Positions 45,906 to 53,580 of a stretch of 64,000 nucleotides of DNA are shown here, piece by piece. The DNA comes from JAPSGM01 sp963777045. GTDB lineage: Bacteria; Chloroflexota; Limnocylindria; QHBO01. The DNA lies in NCBI GenBank assembly GCA_963777045.1, contig CAVZPD010000015.1, positions 280,394-344,393 of the forward strand. The letters run 5' to 3'. The notes under the pieces were generated by a model. It had not been told where the DNA came from. It did not search any database and worked only from the letters and a program-made list of their open reading frames with translations. The stretch's first letter is position 1. Every line of letters starts with the position of its first letter. Made by a program: the position numbers and the translations under genes.

Positions 45906-47198
45906 ATGTTCGCTGACCACGCCCGCATCTTCGTGGCGGCCGGCGCCGGCGGCAACGGTGCGTCCTCGTTCAGGCGCGAAGCGCACGTCCCGCGTGGCGG
46001 GCCTGATGGCGGCGACGGCGGGAAGGGTGGCGACGTCATCCTGCAGGTCGAGCCCGGCATGACCACCCTGGGCGACTACCGCCACCGCCGGCACGTCCGC
46101 GCCAAACCGGGCGGTGGCGGCGCCGGTCGCAAGGCACACGGGCGCAACGGGGGCGACATCGTGCTGGCCGTGCCGCCGGGAACCGTCGTGCAGCTCGTGG
46201 AGGGAGATGCCGACGCGGGGGGCGCCTGGCTGGGCGAGCTGCTGGCTCCCGGAGATCGGCTGGTGGTCGCACGGGGCGGTCGCGGTGGCCGCGGGAACGT
46301 CCATTTCGCCACTCCCACCCATCGGGCGCCAACCCATGCCGAGAAGGGGGAGCCGGGCCAGGAGCGGTGGATCCGCCTGGAGCTGAAGCTGATCGCCGAT
46401 ATCGGTTTGGTGGGCGCTCCGAACGCAGGCAAGTCGACGCTGCTCGCGGCGCTGACCGCGGCTCAGCCTCGGGTGGCCAGCTACCCCTTCACGACCACGA
46501 CGCCGAACCTCGGCGTGATCGTCTTCGACGACGAGCACAGCGCCGTCATCGCCGACGTGCCCGGCCTCATCGAGGGTGCGCACGAGGGGCACGGACTGGG
46601 CCATGCCTTCCTGCGGCACGTCGAGCGGACGCGCGTCCTCGTCGCCGTCGTGGACGGGGCCGCCGAGGATCCCGTGGCCGAATGGGAGGCCGTGGCCGAA
46701 GAGCTGCGGCTGCACGACCCCGCGCTGCTCGAGCGGCCGATGGCCACCGTCGTCACGAAGCACGACCTCGCGCCGATGCGGGAGCGCTGGGCGGAGGTGC
46801 GTCGCCGGCTGGAGGTGCTCGGCTACCGACCCATTGCCGTCTCGGCCCACGACGGGACAGGCCTGCCGAAGCTGCGCAGCGACCTGGCCCGTGCCCTGGA
46901 AGAGGCGGACCAGGCGGCAGCCGCCACGGAGCCGGCCATGCCCGTCCGCGTCCACCGCTTCGATCCGCTCGATGCCGGCTGGCAGGTGGTCGCCGAAGAC
47001 GATGGCCTGCGAGTCCGCGGCAGGCGCATCGAGGTCGCCGCAGCCCGAACCGACTTCGAAAACCCCGAGTCGCGCGATCGCTTCCAGCGGACGCTTGAGC
47101 GGCTCGGTATCGACGCCGAGCTGCGCCGCCTCGGAGCCGACGCGGGCACCACGGTGCGGATCGGGCGAGCTGAGCTCGAGTGGGGCGACGAGGCATGA
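45906..47198 (+). CDS. obgE: Obg GTPase
   Basis: 430 residues. The Gly-rich Obg fold covers residues 1-158, the G domain follows with GAPNAGKS (~170-177), the switch region ASYPFTTTTPNLG, DVPGLIEGA and the TKHD base-recognition motif, and a C-terminal OCT domain occupies ~345-425. It acts in 50S ribosome assembly and stress response. ATGA overlap with nadD shows translational coupling. Confidence 0.95.
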   Translation: MFADHARIFVAAGAGGNGASSFRREAHVPRGGPDGGDGGKGGDVILQVEPGMTTLGDYRHRRHVRAKPGGGGAGRKAHGRNGGDIVLAVPPGTVVQLVEGDADAGGAWLGELLAPGDRLVVARGGRGGRGNVHFATPTHRAPTHAEKGEPGQERWIRLELKLIADIGLVGAPNAGKSTLLAALTAAQPRVASYPFTTTTPNLGVIVFDDEHSAVIADVPGLIEGAHEGHGLGHAFLRHVERTRVLVAVVDGAAEDPVAEWEAVAEELRLHDPALLERPMATVVTKHDLAPMRERWAEVRRRLEVLGYRPIAVSAHDGTGLPKLRSDLARALEEADQAAAATEPAMPVRVHRFDPLDAGWQVVAEDDGLRVRGRRIEVAAARTDFENPESRDRFQRTLERLGIDAELRRLGADAGTTVRIGRAELEWGDEA

Positions 47199-47923
47199 CT
47201 CGAACCCTGCGCCTGCCACGTCGGGCGTCACTTGGATCGCCGATGCCGGCGCAGTCCTCGTCGCCGGCCGCGAACGAGGAGCTGCAGTCGCAACATGCTG
47301 CCGGTCGACCTGGTCGCCTGGGCATCCTCGGCGGGACGTTCGACCCGCCGCACGTCGGCCACCTGTGGCTGGCGACCCTGGCCGCCGACGCCCTCGGACT
47401 CGACCGCATCCTGTTCATGCCGGCGGCAAAGCCGCCGCACAAGCGTGGCCGCCGCATCAGCACTGCCACGGACCGCCTGCTGATGACGCGCCTGGCGATT
47501 GCCAGCGATGCCGCCTTCGAGCTGTGCCCGATCGAGCTCGAGCGGCCCGGCCCATCCTTCACGGTCGACAGCATCGCCGAGCTGTGTCGCCTTCATCCCG
47601 ATGCGACGCTCGTCCTGCTGATGGCCGCCGACTCGCTGCAGCAGATCGACACGTGGCGAGAGCCGGACCGGCTCCTCTCCCTGGTCCACTGGGCTGTGGG
47701 ACCGCGTCCCGGCAGCCCGATGCCGGATCGGCGCTCGCTGCGTGAGCGCTTCGGCGGTGCCGCGCAGCGCATTCACCTGCTGGAGGGGCCAGCGCTGGAC
47801 GTGAGCGCCTCCGAGATCCGGCGCCGGGTGGCGGCCGGGAAAGCCATCCGCTACCTTGTCCCCGTGGCGGTCGAGGAACTGATCGCCGAGCGGCGGCTGT
47901 ACAGGCCCACAAAGGGCGCATGA
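47195..47923 (+). CDS. nadD: Nicotinate-nucleotide adenylyltransferase
   Basis: 242 residues from ATG 47195 (ATGA overlap with obgE); about 45 residues precede the conserved core, so ATG 47243 is also possible. GGTFDPPHVGHLWLA (~51-65) is the nucleotidyltransferase GTFDPxHxGH motif, and SASEIRRR is near the end. It makes nicotinate adenine dinucleotide in NAD synthesis. obgE-nadD-rsfS is a common order. Confidence 0.93.
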   Translation: MTRTLRLPRRASLGSPMPAQSSSPAANEELQSQHAAGRPGRLGILGGTFDPPHVGHLWLATLAADALGLDRILFMPAAKPPHKRGRRISTATDRLLMTRLAIASDAAFELCPIELERPGPSFTVDSIAELCRLHPDATLVLLMAADSLQQIDTWREPDRLLSLVHWAVGPRPGSPMPDRRSLRERFGGAAQRIHLLEGPALDVSASEIRRRVAAGKAIRYLVPVAVEELIAERRLYRPTKGA

Positions 47924-48321
47924 GGCCGGAGCTGGAGGCAACGAACCTGGTAGATCGCGCCAAGCAGCCGAACCTCAGCGATCCGGGGGAGCTGGCACAC
48001 CGGATCGTGGACGTCGCCTCCGACAAGAAGGGCTCCGATATCGTGCTGCTGCGCACGGCCGAGCTGACCACCATGGCCGACTACTTCGTGATCGCCTCCG
48101 GGCGCAGCACTCGCCAGGTCCAGTCCCTCTCACGAGCCATCGTCGATGAGCTGCGCGACGACGGCGTGCGGCCGCTCGGGGTGGAGGGCCAGGCGACTGC
48201 GAGCTGGGTCCTGATCGACTACGGCAGCGTGATCGTCCACCTCTTCACGCCGGACGAGCGCGACTACTACGGGCTCGAGCGGCTCTGGAGCGAGGCCGCC
48301 CAGGTCGTCCGCATCGTCTGA
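47920..48321 (+). CDS. rsfS: Ribosomal silencing factor RsfS
   Basis: 133 residues, typical of RsfS/Iojap. DYFVIASGRSTRQVQSLSRAI and the end DYGSVIVHLFTPDERDYYGLERLW are diagnostic. It binds ribosomal protein uL14 and blocks subunit joining. The start overlaps the nadD stop (ATGA). Confidence 0.95.
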   Translation: MRPELEATNLVDRAKQPNLSDPGELAHRIVDVASDKKGSDIVLLRTAELTTMADYFVIASGRSTRQVQSLSRAIVDELRDDGVRPLGVEGQATASWVLIDYGSVIVHLFTPDERDYYGLERLWSEAAQVVRIV

Positions 48322-48355
48322 CGGCCCCTGCCGGCCGCCCCCGGGCCGCCCCCGC

Positions 48356-48392
48356 GGTACTGCATCGGTACTAGCCTCGGCGCGCCGGTACT
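48356..48392 (+). promoter_or_regulatory. Three GGTACT elements before the small zinc-ribbon gene
   Basis: GGTACT occurs at 48356, 48367 and 48387 (steps of 11 and 20 bases). The middle copy lies in CATCGGTACTAGC (48363-48375), identical in reverse to 9964-9976. This looks like a regulator-binding cluster upstream of the 90-residue protein. Confidence 0.45.
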
Positions 48393-48420
48393 CCTATTGA
48401 GGGGCCGATCACAGCCTCCC

Positions 48421-48693
48421 ATGCTCGTCTCCATGACTCAGACGACGAGCGCCGCGCGAGCATTGGACAGCTGCCGATTCTGCGGCGGAAGCCTGCTCAG
48501 CAGCGTGTTCGATACGGCGTTCCGCGATCCCCTGGCGGATGAGCGGCTGTTCTTCGCCATTCCCGGGGCGCTCTGCGTTCCGTGCCGGCAGCTGTACGTC
48601 GACCAGCAGCTCATCGGCATCCTGGGCCTGTCGGAGGCCCGCTGCACCTTCGCGATCGAGAGCGACCGCGTCCTGCGCGCCGGGGCCGCCTGA
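48421..48693 (+). CDS. Small zinc-ribbon protein, YgiT-like
   Basis: 90 residues (ATG 48421; ATG 48433 possible). Two Cys pairs, CRFCGG (~18-23) and CVPCRQLYVD (~50-59), form a likely zinc ribbon like that of YgiT/MqsA-type proteins, but the downstream HTH of MqsA is absent. Function unknown. A cluster of GGTACT motifs lies upstream. Confidence 0.55.
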   Translation: MLVSMTQTTSAARALDSCRFCGGSLLSSVFDTAFRDPLADERLFFAIPGALCVPCRQLYVDQQLIGILGLSEARCTFAIESDRVLRAGAA

Positions 48694-48701
48694 CTCCAGC
48701 C

Positions 48702-49769
48702 TCAGCGCGAGCGTCCGCTCCGCACAGCTCGGCCCCGCTCCATCTCGCGCGCGGCGCCGAGCAGGTGCTCCCCCAGCCAGGCGGCAACCGCAGGCTCGGG
48801 ATTCATGGCGTTGGTCTTGATCGCGACGTCGGCCTCGAAGAGCCCCCGCAGCATCCCATCCAGCTCCGCTTCGTGGTAGCGATTCGCGGCCTGCACCAGT
48901 CGCTCCGCCATGCGGGCGTTGCCCCGCGCCGCTCGCCGGGCGATCTCCTGGGGCGAGGCGTGGTGGGCAAGCAGGTCTCGGACCACGACGAGGTCCGAGA
49001 CGCGCCCCGATAGGGCGGCCATGATCCGCAGGACCGGTTGACCCTCGGCCAGCGCGCGTTGCAGCGCGGCCGCGCCTCCCGAGGCGTCGCGGCGATCAAC
49101 GGCGTTCGTGATCGCGTAGAGGCTGGCCGGCCGGGTATCGGCCACGAGCTCATCGATGTCGTCTGGGTCGATGGGTCGGTCGCCGGCATAGATCGCCAGC
49201 TTGCGCAGTTCACCGTCCACGATGCGAGTCTGGTCGCCCCGCTCGACGTCGGTCTCCGAGACGCTGCCACCGACCCGGTCGGCCAGCAGCGCGGCGGCCC
49301 GCGGCTCGATCCGTACGCCGATGGCCTGTGCGTGGCGACGGGTCCACGCCTGCAGCTCCCCGCGGCGGGGCGCCAGGCGCTCCTCGACGATGCCGCCGCG
49401 GGTGGTGACCGCGCTGATCAGCCGGCCCACGAGCGCGGCTGGACGACCCGCATCCCGGCTCGAGCGAAGGTCGATCAGCGCCAGCGACGCGCCATCGGGC
49501 AGGTCGCGGACGAGGGCGAACAGCTTCTCGGCTGCGGCGGTCGACCGACCGGCGGCCCGCAGCGGCTGCCGCAGCACGGCGAGGGGGTTGCCGAACAGGC
49601 CCATCGTGCCCGCTTCCACGGTGGCGCGGTCGATGGCACTCTCGTCCGGGGTCGACGCCGGCACGATCTCCACCCGCTCGTCCGCCCCGATACGCTCCGC
49701 GAAGGCGCGCAGTTCCTGGTCGAGCGCGAACGAGTCATCGCCGTGCGCCAGGAGCAGCTGGACGCTCAT
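48702..49769 (-). CDS. holA: DNA polymerase III delta subunit
   Basis: 355 residues from ATG 49769, overlapping the HD gene stop (ATGA). It has the HolA layout: N-terminal LLAHGDDSFALDQEL, a middle AAA-like region, and a C-terminal collar with LFEADVAIKTNAMNPEPAVAAWL. It opens the sliding clamp during loading. Downstream of comEC in the leuS-comEA-comEC group, as in many Gram-positives. Confidence 0.88.
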   Translation of the reverse strand: MSVQLLLAHGDDSFALDQELRAFAERIGADERVEIVPASTPDESAIDRATVEAGTMGLFGNPLAVLRQPLRAAGRSTAAAEKLFALVRDLPDGASLALIDLRSSRDAGRPAALVGRLISAVTTRGGIVEERLAPRRGELQAWTRRHAQAIGVRIEPRAAALLADRVGGSVSETDVERGDQTRIVDGELRKLAIYAGDRPIDPDDIDELVADTRPASLYAITNAVDRRDASGGAAALQRALAEGQPVLRIMAALSGRVSDLVVVRDLLAHHASPQEIARRAARGNARMAERLVQAANRYHEAELDGMLRGLFEADVAIKTNAMNPEPAVAAWLGEHLLGAAREMERGRAVRSGRSR

Positions 49770-50326
49770 TCGTCCGCGCCGGCCGCCCACGCGGCGCGCA
49801 GCTGCCCGACCAGGTCGTCGACCGTCATGTCGGCCAGCTCGGCGAGCTCGGCCTCGAGCGCCTTGGCGCGCGGCCGCGCCTGTTCGAGATCGTCGCGGTG
49901 CTCTGGGTAGCGCCGCTGCAGGTCGTCGATCCGCTCATCGGTCGTCAGGAACTCCTGGGTGACGTGCCGATCGGCCACGGAGACGATCACCGATTCCCAA
50001 CCGCGGGGGAAGAGCTCCTCGTCCATGAGCGCCGTGACCGGGTGCGATGCGATCGGGACGGCGAGCTCCTCGTGTCCCAGGCTGACCATCCGCGCCGCAC
50101 CCACCACGCCGTGCGTCGCCTTCCCTCGGGTCTCCACCTTGTCGATGTCATGGAGCAGCGCCGCCGACGACACGAGCTGCTCGTCCAGTGGTATGCCGGC
50201 TGCCGCGACGAGGCGCGCCGCCGAGGCGGCCACGCGCTCGACGCCACGAACATGGCGGACCACGCCATCGGGCAGCTGGAACGAACGGAGGATCGCCTCG
50301 GCCCGCTCGCGGTCGGGAACGGCCAT
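49766..50326 (-). CDS. HD-domain phosphohydrolase
   Basis: 186 residues. HD motif: conserved His in VRHVRGVERVA (~24), LLHDIDK with the His-Asp pair (~58-64), HGVVGAARM (~72) and a later SVADRH (~115). It resembles small HD hydrolases acting on nucleotides; substrate unknown. TAGCAT (50333-50338, minus) lies six bases before ATG 50326. Inserted between comEC and holA. Confidence 0.8.
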   Translation of the reverse strand: MAVPDRERAEAILRSFQLPDGVVRHVRGVERVAASAARLVAAAGIPLDEQLVSSAALLHDIDKVETRGKATHGVVGAARMVSLGHEELAVPIASHPVTALMDEELFPRGWESVIVSVADRHVTQEFLTTDERIDDLQRRYPEHRDDLEQARPRAKALEAELAELADMTVDDLVGQLRAAWAAGADE

Positions 50327-50340
50327 GGACCGATGCTACG

Positions 50341-52740
50341 CTACCGGCGCGGCGCGGGCCGCCGCAGTTGTCGGAGCGACCCGCCGTCGACCACCAGCTC
50401 CACCGTTCCGTCGAGGTCGGTCCGCAGCACCTCCACCCCGCCCAAGGCCGCGAGGTGCTCCAGGGTGATGGCATGCGGATGGCCGTACTCGTTGTCGATG
50501 CCGTCGCTGATCAGCGCGATCCGCGGCTGCACCGCGGCGAGGAAGGCCGGCGTGCTGCTCGAATCCGACCCGTGGTGACCGACCTTGAGCACGTCGACCG
50601 GCGACAGGAGCCCCCGAGACAGCAGGCGTGCCTCGACGGGCGCCTCGGCGTCGCCGGTCAAGAGCGCATGGAAGCTGCCGTCGGCGAGCAGCGCCACCAC
50701 CGACGCGTTGTTGATGTCCCCCTCGGGAAGGGGCGCTGCCGCATCCGTCGCGTCGGGGTAGAGGATGGTCAGCCGCGCACGCTCGCCGAGGGACAGGACC
50801 AAGCCCGCGCGCGCGAGGAGCGTGACCGCCCCCGGCTCGGCAGCCGCGAGCAGGCGGAACGTGCGATAGCTCGGGTTGTCGTAGTCGCGGCCCGGATCCA
50901 GCACCACGCCCACCCTGTACCGCTCGAGCGCCGGCACCAATCCCGCCACGTGGTCCTCGTGCGGATGGGTCATGAGCACGACGTCGATCGATCGCTGCCA
51001 GAAGGGGAGCGCCTCCCCGAGTCGCCGCATGGCGAGGTCCGGATCGGGTCCACCGTCCACCAGCATGGTGGCGCCATCGCCCGTGCGGACCAGGATGGCG
51101 TCGCCCTGCCCGATGTCGAGCATCACCAGGTGCAGGCGCCCGTCCGGCTGGGTCGCAAGCGTGAGCGCGGCCAGGATCATCAGCGTCCCCGCCAGCAGCG
51201 GCAGCGGCCGGAAGAGCATGGCGCTCGGCAGTCCGTGTTCGCCCGTCTGGCCGCGACCGGCCCAGCGCCGGTGGAGCAGCAGCAGCATCGGGTACCAGCC
51301 GGCCGCCAGCCACGCCGGTGCCGATATGGCCAGTGACGCGAACGGTACGGCGGCCGCGGCGTGGCCGGCCAGGATCATCAGCCGCAGGTAGAGCCACGCC
51401 GTGCCACCCGCCGCCCATGCCAGCAGATCGCCCAGCAGCGGCAGGTGGATCGCCCCCTCGAGCGCGCCGACGACCGAGGCCAGCGCGGCACAGCCCATCA
51501 CCACCGGAACGAGCGGAACCACCACCACGTTCGCGAGTGGCGAGATGAGGGAGAGCCGCTCGAAGTTGAGCAGGATCACGGGCAGCGTCGTCAGCTGTGC
51601 GGCGAGGCTGAGCGCCATCGGTTCGCGGACGAGGGCCGGCAGTCGCGCGAGACGGGCCTCCATGGGGGCCGCGAACCAGATCAGGCCAGCCGTGGCCAGG
51701 GCTGAGAGCTGGAAACCCACGTCCCAGAGGACCTGCGGGGCCGCCAGCAGCATGGCGAGCGCAGCCCCCATCAGGGCCGATATGGCGTGCGCCGGCGATC
51801 CGCCGAGCCGCGCCATCACCAGTGCGGCAGCCATCAGCGCGGCGCGCACGACCGAGGGCGATGCACCGGTCAACAGGACGTAGCCCGCCACGGCGGCAGT
51901 GGCAACGGCGATCGCCAACATCCGTCCGCCGGGTACGCGCAGCAGCGGGCGGCTCGCTGCGCTCACCAGGGCGGCGACGATGGCGATGTTCCACCCCGAG
52001 ATCGCGACCACGTGCGTCAGGCCAGCCGTGCTGAATGCGTCGGACACCCCCGGATCGATACCCGCGCGGACGCCCAGCAGGATTCCCGCCCCGAGCGCGC
52101 CCTCGGGCTCGGGGACGAGCGACAGCAGGCCGTGCAGCAGCGTGCGCCTGGCGGCTGCCAGCACATCGACCAGCGGCCCGCGCGTTCCCGGCTCGACCGT
52201 CACGCGGTAGGCGCTGGAGGTGGCGCCGATCCCCTGGCGTGCCAGGTACTCGCGGTAGGCGAAGCCGTCGAAGTCGCGTGGCTCGCGAAGCGTCCCCCGG
52301 AAGACCAGCTGGTCGCCCACCTCGACGCGCACGCCGCGCGGGATCCAGAGCAGGAGGCGCCCGCGCGCGAGCAGGTCCTCCCGATCGCCGACAACTGCGA
52401 GTGCCGTCAGCACCAGCTGCTGACGCTCGCCCTTCGCCCTGGGATCCTCGGCCACCGTCCCGCGCAGTTCGTGTTCCTCGCCGTCGACGAGGGCCGACAC
52501 GCTCCCGTCGCCGACAGGCAGGGCGGTCGCCGCCACCCGCCACCCGCCCAGCTGCGCCGCCAGCAGCAGGGCGCCGGCAGCCACCAGCATCCGCCGCCTG
52601 ACGAGAAGGCCGAACCCGGCGAGGGCGATCCCGCCGAACGATGTCAACGTCCACAGGCTGTGCCCGAGCCATCCCGCGTCGCCCAGCAGGATCCCGAGGG
52701 CCGTGCCGGCCAGCGTCGCCGGGAGCAGGAAGCCGCCCAC
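50341..52740 (-). CDS. comEC: ComEC/Rec2 competence DNA channel
   Basis: 799 residues, full length. An N-terminal oligonucleotide-binding-like region (DUF4131, ~60-170), a central competence membrane domain (FSTAGLTHVVAISGWNIAIVA ~234-254) and a C-terminal metallo-beta-lactamase domain (THPHEDHVAGL ~574-584, DGGPDPD, VGHHGSDSSS) are all present. It passes one DNA strand into the cytoplasm. The MBL domain has an intact metal site. GTG 52740 directly follows GAGGAG, so the true start may be slightly downstream. Confidence 0.92.
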   Translation of the reverse strand: MGGFLLPATLAGTALGILLGDAGWLGHSLWTLTSFGGIALAGFGLLVRRRMLVAAGALLLAAQLGGWRVAATALPVGDGSVSALVDGEEHELRGTVAEDPRAKGERQQLVLTALAVVGDREDLLARGRLLLWIPRGVRVEVGDQLVFRGTLREPRDFDGFAYREYLARQGIGATSSAYRVTVEPGTRGPLVDVLAAARRTLLHGLLSLVPEPEGALGAGILLGVRAGIDPGVSDAFSTAGLTHVVAISGWNIAIVAALVSAASRPLLRVPGGRMLAIAVATAAVAGYVLLTGASPSVVRAALMAAALVMARLGGSPAHAISALMGAALAMLLAAPQVLWDVGFQLSALATAGLIWFAAPMEARLARLPALVREPMALSLAAQLTTLPVILLNFERLSLISPLANVVVVPLVPVVMGCAALASVVGALEGAIHLPLLGDLLAWAAGGTAWLYLRLMILAGHAAAAVPFASLAISAPAWLAAGWYPMLLLLHRRWAGRGQTGEHGLPSAMLFRPLPLLAGTLMILAALTLATQPDGRLHLVMLDIGQGDAILVRTGDGATMLVDGGPDPDLAMRRLGEALPFWQRSIDVVLMTHPHEDHVAGLVPALERYRVGVVLDPGRDYDNPSYRTFRLLAAAEPGAVTLLARAGLVLSLGERARLTILYPDATDAAAPLPEGDINNASVVALLADGSFHALLTGDAEAPVEARLLSRGLLSPVDVLKVGHHGSDSSSTPAFLAAVQPRIALISDGIDNEYGHPHAITLEHLAALGGVEVLRTDLDGTVELVVDGGSLRQLRRPAPRR

Positions 52741-52770
52741 CTCCTCGTACCGATGGGTGGGGCGTGGCCG

Positions 52771-53400
52771 TCAGAGCGTTACCAGCTCCCTGATGTCGTC
52801 GAGCTGCCCACGGTTCAGCACCTTGCGATCGACCAGCTCGTCGAGCGTCGCGAAGGGCTGCTCCAGGCGTGCCGCCATGATCTTCTCGACGGTGACCGGA
52901 CCAATCCCCGGCAGCGCGTCAAGGGCATCGGCGCCCGCGGTGTTGAGGTTGACCAGGCCACCGCTTGCGACGCCATCGCCCCCACCAGATCCGACCTGGC
53001 CACCGGATGCCACGCCTTCGAGGGGGACGAAGACCTGCTGCCCGTCGGTCAGAGGAGCGGCCAGGTTCACGGCGGCGGCCGCCGCCAGCAGGTCGGCCTG
53101 GGACGAGTAGCCGCCGGCGGCGGAGATCGCGTCCGCGACACGTGCGCCGGAGCGCAGCCGGACGAGGCCCGGCTGTTCGACGCCGCCCTGGACATCGACC
53201 AGCAGCTCGCCGCCGGGCGAGGCGCTGGGCACAAGCCCCGCGACGAGCGACCCTGCGGCTGACGGGAACGGAGAGAAAGCGGATTCGGCCTGCCCCGGCG
53301 CGGCGGCGCCCGAGAGCAGGATGAACGCGGCCGCCCCGGTGGCGACGGCTGCCAGGGCGGCGCAGGTGATTGCCAGGCCGTCGCGGGGAGTGAGCGGCAT
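52771..53400 (-). CDS. comEA: ComEA DNA receptor
   Basis: 209 residues. One N-terminal membrane helix, an SLBB domain (~65-130, DVQGGVEQPGLVRL) and two C-terminal helix-hairpin-helix motifs (NLNTAGADALDALPGIGPVTVEKIM, ~148-172) are visible. It binds incoming DNA outside the membrane and hands it to ComEC, encoded 30 bases downstream. Confidence 0.92.
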   Translation of the reverse strand: MPLTPRDGLAITCAALAAVATGAAAFILLSGAAAPGQAESAFSPFPSAAGSLVAGLVPSASPGGELLVDVQGGVEQPGLVRLRSGARVADAISAAGGYSSQADLLAAAAAVNLAAPLTDGQQVFVPLEGVASGGQVGSGGGDGVASGGLVNLNTAGADALDALPGIGPVTVEKIMAARLEQPFATLDELVDRKVLNRGQLDDIRELVTL

Positions 53401-53465
53401 CGGTCCACCTCGAGCGGGAGGCGAGCGGATCGGCCGATTGGAGGGGCTGGATCTGGGTCCTGTCC

Positions 53466-53500
53466 GAGACCCGGCGCCCGGGCACTCGGCGCCGGGCCTC
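53466..53500. terminator. Hairpin in the leuS-comEA gap
   Basis: CCCGGCGCC (53470-53478) pairs with GGCGCCGGG (53488-53496), extended by GAG/CTC after one mismatch. It probably ends or attenuates the leuS transcript before comEA. The rest of the 180-base gap shows nothing else. Confidence 0.6.
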
Positions 53501-53580
53501 GGAAGCAGGGGGCGCAGCCTACGCCAGGTCCCCTTACCCGTGGCTTACTGCCGGGTTTGTGCCGTGAATCCGCACCGGCC

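Noticed and set aside
48421..48693. MqsA/YgiT antitoxin of a toxin-antitoxin pair
   Set aside because: Only the zinc-ribbon is present; there is no HTH domain and no toxin gene beside it.
52771..53400. Polysaccharide-export SLBB protein
   Set aside because: The two C-terminal helix-hairpin-helix motifs and adjacency to comEC identify it as ComEA.
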